Shown here piece by piece: positions 23,163 through 31,894 of a stretch of 64,000 bases of DNA. Every line of letters starts with the position of its first letter. Positions within the stretch are counted from its first letter, which is position 1. The DNA comes from Kitasatospora sp. SUK 42 (lineage in GTDB: Bacteria > Actinomycetota > Actinomycetes > Streptomycetales > Streptomycetaceae): contig NZ_LFMD02000003.1 in assembly GCF_015776785.2 (NCBI RefSeq), positions 1 through 64,000 on the forward strand, given 5' to 3'. The notes below the pieces were generated by a model, which saw only the letters and a list, made by a program, of their open reading frames with translations, was not told where the DNA came from and did not search any database. A program made the translations under genes and the position numbers.

Positions 23163-25040
23163 TCACGGCTTGATGCGGACCACCTGCGGGTCGTGATCGC
23201 TGGCCTGCTGGGCGAACTCGGCGTTGATGTGCACGATGTCGTACTTGGCGTAGCCGACCTCGGGGCTGACCAGGATGTGGTCCAGCACCTGCGAGTTGCC
23301 CTGGTAGACGTACGAGTACTGCTCGGTCTCCGGCAGTTCGTTCACCAGGTCGCGCAGCACGCCGCCCTTGGTGAGCGTGGCGAGCGCGGGCGAGAACTGG
23401 TAGTCGTTGAAGTCGCCGACGGAGACGACCTTCGCCTGCTTGTCGGCGGCCAGCAGCTTGGCGACGAAGGTCTGCTCGACGGTGGCCTGCTTGATCCGCT
23501 GCACCTCGGAGCTGCGGGTCGGGGCCTGGAAGCGGCTGTCGATGCCCTGGTCGCCGCCCTTGCTGTTGAAGTGGTTGGCGATCACGAAGACCTTCTGGCC
23601 TCGGAAGGAGAACTGGCCGACCAGCGGCTTGCGGCTGTTGGTCCACGCCTCGTCGTTCGGCTCGATCCGGCCGGGCGAGGCGGTCAGCGCGGCGGTGGCC
23701 CCGGCGCCGGTCACGCCGACGGCGGTGGTGGCGTTGCCGCCGGGGATGTCGGTGAAGGAGACCCGCTGCGGGTTGAACAGGAAGACCTGGCGGATGTTGC
23801 CGCCGGGCTCGCCGCCGTCCTTGCCGTCCTGCGGGTCGACCGAGCGCCAGTCGTAGGCCGGGCCGCCGGCCGCCTTGATCGCGGCGAGGAACTTGGCGAC
23901 GGTCTGGCTCGCGTCCACCGTGCCGTCGTTCTTGGCGCCGTTGTTGTCCTGGATCTCCTCCAGGGCGACGATGTCGGGCGAGCGCAGGTTGGTGACGATG
24001 CCCTGGGCGAGCTGGGCGAACTTGGCGTCGGGATTGGTGGCGGCCAGGTTCTCCACGTTGTAGGTGGCGATGGTGAGTTCGCGCTCGCCCGCCTGCGGGG
24101 TGACCTCGCGCTGGAGGTGGTTGTCCTTCAGCGTGCCCAGGGTGCCGGCCACGATGGTGTAGCCGCCGAACTGGTTGTAGTCCAGCGGGCCGGTGGTGGT
24201 GCCGGTCAGCTCGTCGCCGACGTTGGCCACCGGGAAGGGCTGCTGGGAGACCGGCGCCTGCTGCTGCACCATCAGGCGGCCGACGTTGGGCTCCTTGTAC
24301 GACTCGTACAGCAGGCCACCGCGCTTGCTGCGCTGGTCCTGCTTGTCGGCGGCGACCCACAGCTCGTTGTACTTGTCGGTGGCCTGCACCACCCGGACGT
24401 CCTTGACCTGGACCAGCATGCTCTCCAGGGAGGCGTAGAAGTCCAGGGCGTACTTCTCCGGGTTGAGCGGCACCGACGAGATGGTGCCGTCCGGGCCGGC
24501 CGGCGGGGCGTAGCGGCCGGGGATGTTGCGGGTGTCCACGACCACCGGGGCGGGCAGCGGGTTGCCGGAGGACAGCACGGTGACGGCGGGGCCGCTGAGT
24601 TCGGTGAGGGACTGCGAGCCGCCGTTGAAGTTCGGGTAGTACACGGTGACCTTGCCGCTCACCAGCACCGAGTCGCCGACCTTCACGGTCGGGTTTCCGC
24701 CGGTGTAGACGAAGATGCCCTCGCTGGTGGCCGGGTTGGCGTCCGGGTTCGGGTCCTGCATCCAGAAGCCCTTGGAACTGCCGTACGCGCGCAGGCCGGT
24801 GACGATCCCGGGCACACCGGTGACGGGCTTCCCGGCCTGCGGGGATATCCGGGTGGTGCCGTGGATGTCGTGGATCCGCAGCGGCCCGGCCTCGGTCGGG
24901 GCGGGCGGGGCGGCGGCCGCCCCGGCGGCGTTGGCGGCCGGCAGCGGGACGAGCACCAGCGAGAAGGCGAGCGCGGCCGGGGCGATGGCGGCGCGCAGCA
25001 GGGCGGCTCTGCGGGGGCGGGGTGCAGGGGCGGTGGTCAC
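23163..25040 (-). CDS. Secreted endonuclease/exonuclease/phosphatase-family nuclease (ExeM/NucH-like)
   Basis: Exported DNase of 625 residues. A signal peptide (about 1-40, Ala-rich, ending NAA) is followed by an OB-fold nucleic-acid-binding region (about 85-150, VKVGDSVLVSGKVTVYYP). The EEP catalytic domain begins LTIATYNVENLAATNPDAKF and carries IVALEEIQDNNGAKN, FVIANHFNSKGGDQ, VVSVGDFNDYQFSPA and SDHDPQVVRI (metal and catalytic residues Asn, Glu, His, Asp, His). Members degrade extracellular DNA for nutrient scavenging. I chose the GTG ten bases after GGAG; an in-frame GTG eleven codons earlier has no ribosome site. Confidence 0.9.
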   Translation of the reverse strand: MTTAPAPRPRRAALLRAAIAPAALAFSLVLVPLPAANAAGAAAAPPAPTEAGPLRIHDIHGTTRISPQAGKPVTGVPGIVTGLRAYGSSKGFWMQDPNPDANPATSEGIFVYTGGNPTVKVGDSVLVSGKVTVYYPNFNGGSQSLTELSGPAVTVLSSGNPLPAPVVVDTRNIPGRYAPPAGPDGTISSVPLNPEKYALDFYASLESMLVQVKDVRVVQATDKYNELWVAADKQDQRSKRGGLLYESYKEPNVGRLMVQQQAPVSQQPFPVANVGDELTGTTTGPLDYNQFGGYTIVAGTLGTLKDNHLQREVTPQAGERELTIATYNVENLAATNPDAKFAQLAQGIVTNLRSPDIVALEEIQDNNGAKNDGTVDASQTVAKFLAAIKAAGGPAYDWRSVDPQDGKDGGEPGGNIRQVFLFNPQRVSFTDIPGGNATTAVGVTGAGATAALTASPGRIEPNDEAWTNSRKPLVGQFSFRGQKVFVIANHFNSKGGDQGIDSRFQAPTRSSEVQRIKQATVEQTFVAKLLAADKQAKVVSVGDFNDYQFSPALATLTKGGVLRDLVNELPETEQYSYVYQGNSQVLDHILVSPEVGYAKYDIVHINAEFAQQASDHDPQVVRIKP

Positions 25041-25392
25041 CGGGACATGGCTCCTAGCTCCGACGTGCGGCACTGGTGTGGCACGGCGGTCCGGGGGAGG
25101 CGCGCTGAGGAGAAGCGCGCGCTACTCGCGTAGAGAGAAGACGGAGAGAAAGCGGAGGACGAACACCCGTCCTCCGCGTCGCCGTTCAAGATACGCGCGT
25201 AGAAAAAGCCCCGACAAGACCCCGTCAGTGAACTGTCGGTTCCGCCCAGGTGACTTGATCACCCGTCATTGCAGCCGATTCCCAGCCTGCTCCCAGCTTT
25301 TCCCCAGCTTTCCCTCAGCTTTGCCCGATCCGGTGGGCGTTCAGCCCCGCCCGACCTGTTCGGCGTTCAGCCCCGCCCGATCCGATGGACGT
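25041..25392. other. Non-coding gap: nuclease promoter region, hairpin and repeats
   Basis: This gap contains a hairpin, GCGGAGGAC with GTCCTCCGC (25152-25177). It also has a T/C-rich stretch of short CAGCTTTCCC-like repeats (about 25280-25325) and most of the 26-bp tandem repeats described separately. The segment is less GC-rich than its surroundings (GCGTAGAGAGAAGACGGAGA). No confident promoter boxes and no open frame with gene-like codon use were seen. Confidence 0.5.
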
Positions 25393-25415
25393 TCAGCCCT
25401 GCCCGATCCGCTCCA
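25338..25415 (+). repeat. Three 26-bp tandem repeats spanning a gene's stop codon
   Basis: Three units start CGTTCAGCCC(C/T)GCCCGA. The last unit contains the final codons and the stop of the Gfo/Idh/MocA gene, and the others lie just past its end; a partial fourth copy (25320-25337) precedes them. The gene's 3' end has therefore been copied into its own downstream region, likely by replication slippage. Confidence 0.75.
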
Positions 25416-26325
25416 CGATCAGCTCGCACAGCTCGTGGGTGCGCAGCGCGTCGTGGGCGTCGACCCTCCGCCCGGCGCGGACGGCGTCCAGGAACGACAG
25501 GACGCACTGCTCGATGCCGCGCTGGCGGGCCACCGACACCCAGTCACCACGCCGGCGGACGGTGGGCTGGCCCCGGTGGTCGATCACCTCGGCCAGGTTG
25601 CGCACCTCGCGCTTGGAGTCGCCGCCGGAGACCTCCAGCACCTCCTCGGTCGAGCCGGAGACCCGGTTCATGACGCCCAGCGCGGTGAAGCCCTCCCCGC
25701 CGAGCGTGAGCACCACGTGCTCGACCAGCCCGTCCCGGGTCCTGGCCCGGACGTCCACGTGCTCGATCTCGCCCGGGGCGAGGAAGCGCAGCGTGTCCAC
25801 CACGTGGATGAAGTCGTCGAAGACCAGCGTGCGGGCGGCTTCGGGCAGGCCCTCGCGGTTCTTCTGCAGCACGATCAGATCCCGGGGGCGCTCCAGCGCC
25901 TGCGCGTAGCCGGGCGCGTGGCGCCGGTTGAACCCGACCATCAGTGAGCGGCCCGTCCGGTCGGCCAGCTGCACCAGCCGCTGCGAGCCGTCCAGGGTGT
26001 AGTCCAGCGGCTTGTCCACGTACACGTCCACGCCCTCGGCCAGCAGCCGCTCCACGATCGGCACGTGCTGACTGGTCGCGGCGTGGACGAACGCCGCCCG
26101 GATCCCACTCCCGATCAGCTCCCCGAGATCGGTGAACCGCTTCTCGGCCCCGATCCGGTATGCGTCCCCGATCCGGTCCAGCTTCGCCCCGTCCCGGGTC
26201 ATCAACCGGACGTCCAGTCCCGGCAACCCGCCCAGAACCGGCAGATACGCCTTCTGTGCGATGTCACCGAGCCCGATGACCCCCACCGGAAGAAGGCCAT
26301 CGCCAGGGACAGGGGTCGAATTCAT
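25393..26325 (-). CDS. Gfo/Idh/MocA-family oxidoreductase
   Basis: NAD(P)-dependent sugar or cyclitol dehydrogenase-like protein of 310 residues. The N-terminal Rossmann fold begins VGVIGLGDIAQKAYLPVL, with the conserved lysine in VDKPLDYTLDG (E-K-P equivalent). The C-terminal domain has HVVDTLRFLAPG, where the usual catalytic histidine lies. Substrates of relatives are inositols, glucose derivatives or aminosugars; none can be assigned here. The ATG was chosen because GGAG lies six bases upstream. The 3' end overlaps a 26-bp tandem repeat. Confidence 0.85.
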   Translation of the reverse strand: MNSTPVPGDGLLPVGVIGLGDIAQKAYLPVLGGLPGLDVRLMTRDGAKLDRIGDAYRIGAEKRFTDLGELIGSGIRAAFVHAATSQHVPIVERLLAEGVDVYVDKPLDYTLDGSQRLVQLADRTGRSLMVGFNRRHAPGYAQALERPRDLIVLQKNREGLPEAARTLVFDDFIHVVDTLRFLAPGEIEHVDVRARTRDGLVEHVVLTLGGEGFTALGVMNRVSGSTEEVLEVSGGDSKREVRNLAEVIDHRGQPTVRRRGDWVSVARQRGIEQCVLSFLDAVRAGRRVDAHDALRTHELCELIVERIGQG

Positions 26326-26458
26326 CAGCTTCTCCACACGTACGCACCGACACCATCGCCCCCCACCCTATGCACCGGGTCCCGTGCGCCACCCACCCGG
26401 CACCGGAGCCCCCGGAACGATCCCGCCTGCCGGCCTGCGGTCGGCGGTCGGCGGCTGG

Positions 26459-28894
26459 TCAGCGGACGGGCGCGGGCTCCTCCGGTGCGCGGGTGTCGGT
26501 GGGCGTTTCGTCGGCGCCGACGGTGATGCCCCGGCGCTTGGAGATCCACACGGCGAGGACGACGACGGCCAGGGCCAGCAGGGCGATGGTCAGCCGGAGG
26601 CCGAGGCTGGCGTGCGGGCCGAAGCTGAGTTTGACGATCGCGGGCGCCACCAGGAGGGAGACCAGGTTCATCACCTTCAGAAGCGGGTTGATGGCCGGTC
26701 CGGCGGTGTCCTTGAAGGGATCGCCCACCGTGTCGCCGATGACGGTGGCCGCGTGCGCGGGGCTTCCCCTGCCGCCGTGGTGACCGTCCTCGACCAGCTT
26801 CTTGGCGTTGTCCCAGGCACCGCCCGAGGTGGCCAGGAAGACGGCCATCAGGGTGCCCGCGCCGATCGCTCCGGCCAGGAACGAGCCCAGCGGACCGACG
26901 CCGAGCAGGAAGCCGAGGGCGATCGGGGTCAGCACGGCGAGCAGGCCCGGGGTGACCAGCTCGCGCAGCGCGTCGCGGGTGCAGATGTCCACCACCCGGC
27001 CGTACTCGGGCCGCTCGGTGCCGTCCATGATGCCGGGCCGGGTGCGGAACTGGCGCCGGACCTCGAAGACGACCGCGCCGGCGGAGCGCGAGACGGCGTT
27101 GATCGCCAGACCGGAGAAGAGGAAGACGACGGCGGCTCCGGCCAGCAGGCCGACCAGGTTGTCGGGCTGGTCGATGGCCAGGTTCAGGCTCGAACCGTGG
27201 GCGGCCGGGCCGATCTGCGCCTCGGCGGTCGCGATGGTGTCGGTGTAGGAGCCGAACAGGGCGGTGGCGGCGAGCACCGCGGTGGCGATGGCGATGCCCT
27301 TGGTGATCGCCTTGGTGGTGTTGCCGACGGCGTCCAGTTCGGTGAGCACCTGGGCGCCGGCGCCGGTGATGTCCCCGGACATCTCCGCGATGCCCTGGGC
27401 GTTGTCGGAGACCGGGCCGAAGGTGTCCATCGCGACGATCACGCCGACGGTGGTCAGCAGTCCCGTCCCGGCCAGAGCGACCGCGAACAGGGACAGGATC
27501 AGCGAGCCGCCGCCGAGCAGGAAGGCGCCGTAGACGGCGGCTCCGATGGCCACGGCGGAGTACACCGCCGCCTCCAGGCCGAGCGCGACACCGGAGAGCA
27601 CCACGGTGGCCGGCCCGGTCAGCGAGGACTTGCCCACGTCCCGTACCGGGCGGCGGGTGGTCTCGGTGAAGTAGCCGGTCAGTTGCTGGATGACGGCGGC
27701 CAGCACGATCCCGATGACCACCGCGACCAGGGCGAACACCCGCGGGCTGCCCGCGTGCCGGGTGATCTCGGCAGGCACCCCGTGCAGACCGGAGAAGCGC
27801 GCCGGGAGGAACGCGAAGACCGCGCCGGCCACCAGGGCGAGGGACACCGCGGCGGAGACGAAGAAGCCCCGGTTGATGGCGGTCATCCCGCTGCGGTCCG
27901 TGGGCCGCGGGGAGACCGTCATGATGCCCAGGACCGCCGTGAGCACCCCGATGGCGGGCACCACCAGAGGGAAGGTCAGCCCGTTGTCGCCGAAGGCGGC
28001 TCCGCCCAGGATCAGCGCGGCGACCAGGGTCACGGCGTAGGACTCGAACAGGTCGGCCGCCATCCCCGCGCAGTCGCCCACGTTGTCACCCACGTTGTCG
28101 GCGATCGTCGCCGCGTTGCGGGGATCGTCCTCGGGGATCCCCTGCTCGACCTTGCCCACCAGGTCCGCGCCCACGTCGGCGGCCTTGGTGAAGATCCCGC
28201 CGCCCACCCGCATGAACATCGCCAGCAACGCCGCGCCGAAGCCGAAGCCCTCCAGCACCTTCGGCGCGTTCGCCTGGTAGATCAGCACCACCGTCGCCGC
28301 CCCCATGAGGCCCAGCCCCACGGTGAACATCCCCACCACTCCACCGGTGCGGAAGGCGATCCGCATCGCCCGGTACGACACCCTCCGCACGATCGACGCC
28401 GCCGTCGGTTCCTCCCAGGCGTCGACGGCCGGGACCGGCGCCGTCTCCGCCCGGGCCTCCGTCCCCGCCCGGGCCGCCGCGGCCACCCGGACGTTGCTGC
28501 GCACCGCGAGCTGCATCCCGACGTACCCCGTCGTCGCCGAGAAGGCGGCCCCGACCAGGAAGAACACCGAACGCCCGATCCGCTGCCCCCAGTTGTCCGC
28601 CGGCAGCAGCAACAGCACCAGGGGCACCACGCCGGCGAAGACGGCCAGGGTGCGGAACTGGCGCCTCAGATAGGCGTTCGCACCCTCCTGAACCGCCCCG
28701 GCGATCCGCCGCATCGTTTCGGTGCCCTCGTCCGCGGCCAGGACCTGGCGCACGAGCGCCCAGGCGACCATCAGGGCTCCCGCCCCGATCACCGCGACGA
28801 TCACCAGCAGCGTTCGGCCCGACCCGGTCAACACGGGTGCGGCCGCAAGGGGTGCGGACGCAACGGATGCGCCCGCGGGAAAGACCCCAGCCAT
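26459..28894 (-). CDS. hppA: Membrane proton-pumping pyrophosphatase (K+-independent type)
   Basis: Couples PPi hydrolysis to H+ export. The protein has 811 residues with about 16 membrane helices. Catalytic motifs are KAADVGADLVGKVEQGIPED, DDPRNAATIADNVGDNVGDC and, near the end, GDTVGDPFKDTAGPAINPLL. The potassium-dependence determinant reads GNTTKA: lysine at this site is the mark of K+-independent pumps. The C-terminus carries a charged tail (GADETPTDTRAPEEP). AAGGAGG precedes the ATG. It is divergent from a soluble pyrophosphatase gene 218 bases away, so two PPi-consuming enzymes may be co-regulated from the shared intergenic region. Confidence 0.95.
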   Translation of the reverse strand: MAGVFPAGASVASAPLAAAPVLTGSGRTLLVIVAVIGAGALMVAWALVRQVLAADEGTETMRRIAGAVQEGANAYLRRQFRTLAVFAGVVPLVLLLLPADNWGQRIGRSVFFLVGAAFSATTGYVGMQLAVRSNVRVAAAARAGTEARAETAPVPAVDAWEEPTAASIVRRVSYRAMRIAFRTGGVVGMFTVGLGLMGAATVVLIYQANAPKVLEGFGFGAALLAMFMRVGGGIFTKAADVGADLVGKVEQGIPEDDPRNAATIADNVGDNVGDCAGMAADLFESYAVTLVAALILGGAAFGDNGLTFPLVVPAIGVLTAVLGIMTVSPRPTDRSGMTAINRGFFVSAAVSLALVAGAVFAFLPARFSGLHGVPAEITRHAGSPRVFALVAVVIGIVLAAVIQQLTGYFTETTRRPVRDVGKSSLTGPATVVLSGVALGLEAAVYSAVAIGAAVYGAFLLGGGSLILSLFAVALAGTGLLTTVGVIVAMDTFGPVSDNAQGIAEMSGDITGAGAQVLTELDAVGNTTKAITKGIAIATAVLAATALFGSYTDTIATAEAQIGPAAHGSSLNLAIDQPDNLVGLLAGAAVVFLFSGLAINAVSRSAGAVVFEVRRQFRTRPGIMDGTERPEYGRVVDICTRDALRELVTPGLLAVLTPIALGFLLGVGPLGSFLAGAIGAGTLMAVFLATSGGAWDNAKKLVEDGHHGGRGSPAHAATVIGDTVGDPFKDTAGPAINPLLKVMNLVSLLVAPAIVKLSFGPHASLGLRLTIALLALAVVVLAVWISKRRGITVGADETPTDTRAPEEPAPVR

Positions 28895-28964
28895 GCCGCC
28901 CTCCTTGACGTCGTGCCTGGGCGCCGGGCGCGCGAATCAGCCGCCCGGGAGCTTCAGACCGAGG

Positions 28965-29000
28965 CTAACCCCGGGGACTGGAGCTCTCCACGGGGGTTAG
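28965..29000. promoter_or_regulatory. Inverted repeat in the hppA/ppa divergent region
   Basis: CTAACCCC and GGGGTTAG form outer arms around an inner GGAG-CT-CTCC repeat, making a nested palindrome midway between the two divergent pyrophosphatase genes. It is a candidate common operator; no regulator gene is adjacent. Confidence 0.4.
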
Positions 29001-29112
29001 GGCAATCGCGTACCCGGCATGCGGCGGCGGGCGGTCCACTCGAAAATGGTGCTGTCGATGCCAGTGGTGCCGTCGATGCCGTCGGACGCCGCGGATCGCG
29101 AAGGAGGCCGAC

Positions 29113-29595
29113 ATGGACTTCGAGGTGGTCGTCGAGATCCCTCAGGGGTCGCGCAACAAGTACGAGATGGACAAGGCCGCCGGACGGATCCGCCTGGACC
29201 GGATGCTGTTCACGGCCACCCGTTATCCGGCGGACTACGGGTACATCGAGGACACCCTCGGCGGAGACGGCGACCCCCTCGACGCCCTCGTCCTCGTCGA
29301 CGAGCCCACCTTCCCGGGATGCGGCATCACCTGCCGCGCCATCGGCATGTTCGTCATGACCGATGAGAAGGGACCGGACGAGAAGATCCTCTGCGTGCCG
29401 GCCCACGACCCCCGCTTCACCCATCTGCAGGACATCGACGACATGCCCCGGCACGACCTGCAGGAGATCACCCACTTCTTCGAGGTCTACAAGGACCTCG
29501 AACCCGGGAAGTCCGTCGAAGGCTCCCACTGGGCGAACAAGGCCGACGCCTACGCCGAGATCGAGGCCTCACGCTCCAGGGCCGCCGCCCGGTAG
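29113..29595 (+). CDS. ppa: Soluble inorganic pyrophosphatase, family I
   Basis: Hydrolyses PPi to two phosphates in the cytosol, pulling biosynthetic reactions forward. The protein has 160 residues. The family signature is complete: EIPQGSRNKYEMDKAAGRIR, YPADYGYIEDTLGGDGDPLD with the three metal-binding aspartates (DGDPLDALV), and HFFEVYKDLEPGKSVEG. It has AAGGAGG before the ATG. Its last nine codons overlap the 3' end of the convergent TIM-barrel gene. Confidence 0.95.
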   Translation: MDFEVVVEIPQGSRNKYEMDKAAGRIRLDRMLFTATRYPADYGYIEDTLGGDGDPLDALVLVDEPTFPGCGITCRAIGMFVMTDEKGPDEKILCVPAHDPRFTHLQDIDDMPRHDLQEITHFFEVYKDLEPGKSVEGSHWANKADAYAEIEASRSRAAAR

Positions 29596-30390
29596 GCCAC
29601 CGCCCGGAAGACCGCGGCCCGCCGCCGCGAGGAACGCGGCGCCGGCCCCGAGGAGCGGGGGCAGCGGGGCGGCGGCCGGGTGCCAGGGCGCCTCGTACTC
29701 CCAGCAGACCCAGGCGGCCCGCGGCAGCAGGCCCAGGCAGTCGGCGATCGGCAGGACGCCGGCGCCGAGCGGGAGCGGGGTGAGGTCCTGCGGGCCGGCG
29801 ATGTCCTTGACCTGGACGTGGCCGAGGTGCGGGCCGAGCGCGGCGTGGGACTCGGCCGGGGTCTCGCCGGCGAGGTGGGTGTGCATCAGGTCCCACAGCG
29901 CGCCGACGGCGGGGTGGGCGACGCGCTCCAGCAGTGCGGCCACCGCCCGTCCGCTCCGGTGGGAGTCGTGGGTCTCCACGAGTACCCGCACGCCGAGCCG
30001 CCGCGCGTCCTCCACGACCTCCGCGAGCCGTCGGGCGGCGCGGGCATCGGCCTCGGCCCGGGGGCCGTCGCCGCCACGGGGGAAGACCCGGACGGCGGCC
30101 GCGCCCAGGTCGGCGGCGAGGTGCAGGTGGGAGCGGAGCGCGTCCGTCACCGGCGCGTCCGGTCCCGGTGCGGCGACGCCGATGTAGGAGGCGAGCGCGA
30201 GCGGGGTGAGGCCGTGGGCGCGCAGGGTGCGGGCGGCGGCGCGGCGCTCCCCGGCGGTCATCTCCGGGTGGACCGACTCGCCCGCGGCGCAGCGCAGTTC
30301 GAGCCCGTCCCAGCCGTGCTCGGCGGCGAGCCCGGCGGCCTCGGCCAGTGGCAGCCCGGGGACGCCGAGGGTGGAGAAGGCGATCGGCAC
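29569..30390 (-). CDS. Sugar phosphate isomerase/epimerase-like TIM-barrel protein
   Basis: Protein of 273 residues of the xylose isomerase-like (AP endonuclease family 2) superfamily. It begins PIAFSTLGVPGLPLAEAA and has HGWDGLELRCA, VLVETHDSHRSG (metal-ligand Glu and His), VGALWDLMHTHLAG and GHVQVKDIAGP, then VCWEYE with the last metal-ligand glutamate. Such proteins isomerise or dehydrate keto-sugars and inositols. It is divergent from the ROK regulator gene and shares its candidate operator, so I place it in the sugar locus. The C-terminal tail is a Gly/Pro-rich repeat (GLPGGGLPGGGPGA) created where the gene overlaps ppa. Confidence 0.83.
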   Translation of the reverse strand: MPIAFSTLGVPGLPLAEAAGLAAEHGWDGLELRCAAGESVHPEMTAGERRAAARTLRAHGLTPLALASYIGVAAPGPDAPVTDALRSHLHLAADLGAAAVRVFPRGGDGPRAEADARAARRLAEVVEDARRLGVRVLVETHDSHRSGRAVAALLERVAHPAVGALWDLMHTHLAGETPAESHAALGPHLGHVQVKDIAGPQDLTPLPLGAGVLPIADCLGLLPRAAWVCWEYEAPWHPAAAPLPPLLGAGAAFLAAAGRGLPGGGLPGGGPGA

Positions 30391-30461
30391 GGCGGCTCCT
30401 CGGTCGGTGGCGTGGGCGATGACGTCGGGCGGTGCGGCCCGCGCGGGTGCTGCGCAAGGAT

Positions 30462-30484
30462 ATATTCAAACTGAGACAAAGTCC
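30462..30484. promoter_or_regulatory. Candidate regulon motif, isomerase/ROK divergent promoter
   Basis: ATATTCAAACTGAGACAAAG followed by TCC sits between the divergent genes, with TATATT as a possible -10. Its second half (CTGAGACAAAGTCC) aligns with CTGATAGAAACTCC at two other promoters of the locus. Confidence 0.5.
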
Positions 30485-30523
30485 TGACCCGCCCGGGCCC
30501 CGACCCGGTCCGAGGAGCGCCCC

Positions 30524-31738
30524 ATGCCCCCGACCCGCACCCCGGCCACCGCCACGACGCAGACCGTCGCGCAGGTGAACCAGACCGTCCTGCTGGAGGT
30601 GCTGCGGCGGCACGGCTCGCTGTCCCGGCAGCGGCTGGCCGCCGAGAGCGGGCTGAGCACCGCGACCGTTCACCGGCTGGTGGAGGTGCTGCGGGCCGAG
30701 GGGCTGGTGGAGGTCGAGGCCGTCCGGGCGCCGTCCAGCGGGGGCCGGCCGCCGCAGCTGATCCGGTACAACGCCCGCGCGCAGACCGTGCTGGCGGTCG
30801 CGATGCGCCCGCGCCGGATCGTCGGCGTGGTGGCCGACCTCGACGGCACGGTGCTGCACGAGGCCGAGCACCACTGGGCGTTCCCCGGCCCGGACGGACC
30901 GCGGGAGACCACCGCCGCCGAGCTGACCGGGCCCCTGCTCGCGCTGGTGGACGACCTGCGGGCCTGGGCCGGGCGGCACGCCGGCCCGCCCCGCGCCCTG
31001 GTGGCGGGCGTGCCCGGGGTAGTCCGGGACCGCACCGGGCTGGTGGAGTTCGCGCCCGCGCTGGAGTGGCCCGGGCTGCGGCTGGGGGCGCTGCTCCAGG
31101 AGCGGTACGGCGTCCCGGTCGCGGTCGAGAGCAACGTCAACCTGGTCGCGCTGGCCGTGCAGCAGGCGGAGGAGGCCTCCGGGGTGAGCGACCTGGCGGC
31201 CGTCGTGGTGGGCATCGAGGTCGGCGCCGGGATCGTGCTGGACGGCCGGCTGCACCGGGGGCGGCTGGGCGCGGCCGGGGCGCTCGGCCACCTGATGTCC
31301 GGGCACGCGGCGCTCGACCGGCCGCTCGGGCGGACCGGCGACACCCAGGCGAGGATCGGCGACCACGCGGTGGACCGGAGGATCACCGAGGCCGGGCTGA
31401 CGGTGTCCGGCACCCCGGCCGAGCGGGTGGCCGAGCTGTTCCGGCTGGGGCGGGAGGGCCACCCGGCGGCGGTGCGGCTGATCGGCGAGCTCACGGACGA
31501 CCTGGCGCTGCTGGTGGCCAACCTGAGCGCGCTGCTCGCGCCCGAGCTCATCGCCCTCGGCGGGCGGCTGTTCTGGGAGAGCGGGGGCGAGCTGCCGGCC
31601 GCGATCGAGAGCCGCCTGCAGGGGCGGGTGCCGGTCCTGCCGCGCCTGGTGGTGGTGCACAGCACGACCACGGAGCTGGTCGGCGCGGCCGCGGCGGCCG
31701 TCCGGCTCGCGGACGGGGCGACCTTCATCACGCGGTGA
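30524..31738 (+). CDS. ROK-family transcriptional regulator
   Basis: Sugar-responsive regulator of 404 residues. The N-terminal winged helix-turn-helix is at about 15-75 (SLSRQRLAAESGLSTATVHR), followed by an actin-like ROK domain (about 90-400) with VAGVPGVVRD, VAVESNVNLVAL and VGIEVGAGIVLDG. The usual ROK zinc motif (C-x-C-G-x-x-G-C) is absent: the region after GALGHLMSGHAALDRPLG has no cysteine, and the kinase E-x-G-H element reads GALGH. It is therefore a sensor, not a kinase, possibly with an unusual ligand. It lies at the head of the sulfatase arm of the carbohydrate locus and is the natural candidate to bind the motif shared by its promoters. Confidence 0.88.
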   Translation: MPPTRTPATATTQTVAQVNQTVLLEVLRRHGSLSRQRLAAESGLSTATVHRLVEVLRAEGLVEVEAVRAPSSGGRPPQLIRYNARAQTVLAVAMRPRRIVGVVADLDGTVLHEAEHHWAFPGPDGPRETTAAELTGPLLALVDDLRAWAGRHAGPPRALVAGVPGVVRDRTGLVEFAPALEWPGLRLGALLQERYGVPVAVESNVNLVALAVQQAEEASGVSDLAAVVVGIEVGAGIVLDGRLHRGRLGAAGALGHLMSGHAALDRPLGRTGDTQARIGDHAVDRRITEAGLTVSGTPAERVAELFRLGREGHPAAVRLIGELTDDLALLVANLSALLAPELIALGGRLFWESGGELPAAIESRLQGRVPVLPRLVVVHSTTTELVGAAAAAVRLADGATFITR

Positions 31739-31763
31739 GCCGCCTTCATCACCCGGTCAGCCG
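31722..31763 (+). repeat. 21-bp tandem duplication over the ROK gene stop
   Basis: Two units, CCTTCATCACGCGGTGAGCC and CCTTCATCACCCGGTCAGCC (each plus a final G). The first contains the last codons and TGA of the ROK gene; the second follows directly. Confidence 0.75.
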
Positions 31764-31821
31764 CCGAACGCGGCCGGGCCCGGGTGGGCCGGGCCGGGCC
31801 GCCGACACCGGATCCCCCACT

Positions 31822-31845
31822 ATTTCTCACTATGATAGAAACTCC
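31822..31845 (+). promoter_or_regulatory. Promoter and candidate operator of the dehydrogenase-sulfatase pair
   Basis: ATTTCTCACTATGATAGAAA then CTCC. It includes TATGAT (31831-31836), a near-consensus -10, and the arms TTTCT...AGAAA. The stretch TGATAGAAACTCC is identical to one upstream of the glycosidase-like gene at 44225. A protein bound here would block the -10. Confidence 0.6.
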
Positions 31846-31894
31846 TTGCGCGCCGGCGATCCGACGTGCGCGCCAGCGACCTGAGGAGACCCGG

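Noticed and set aside
25220..25280. PHO box-like elements before the secreted nuclease
   Set aside because: GTCACCTGG resembles half a PhoP site, but no second 11-base direct repeat follows in register.
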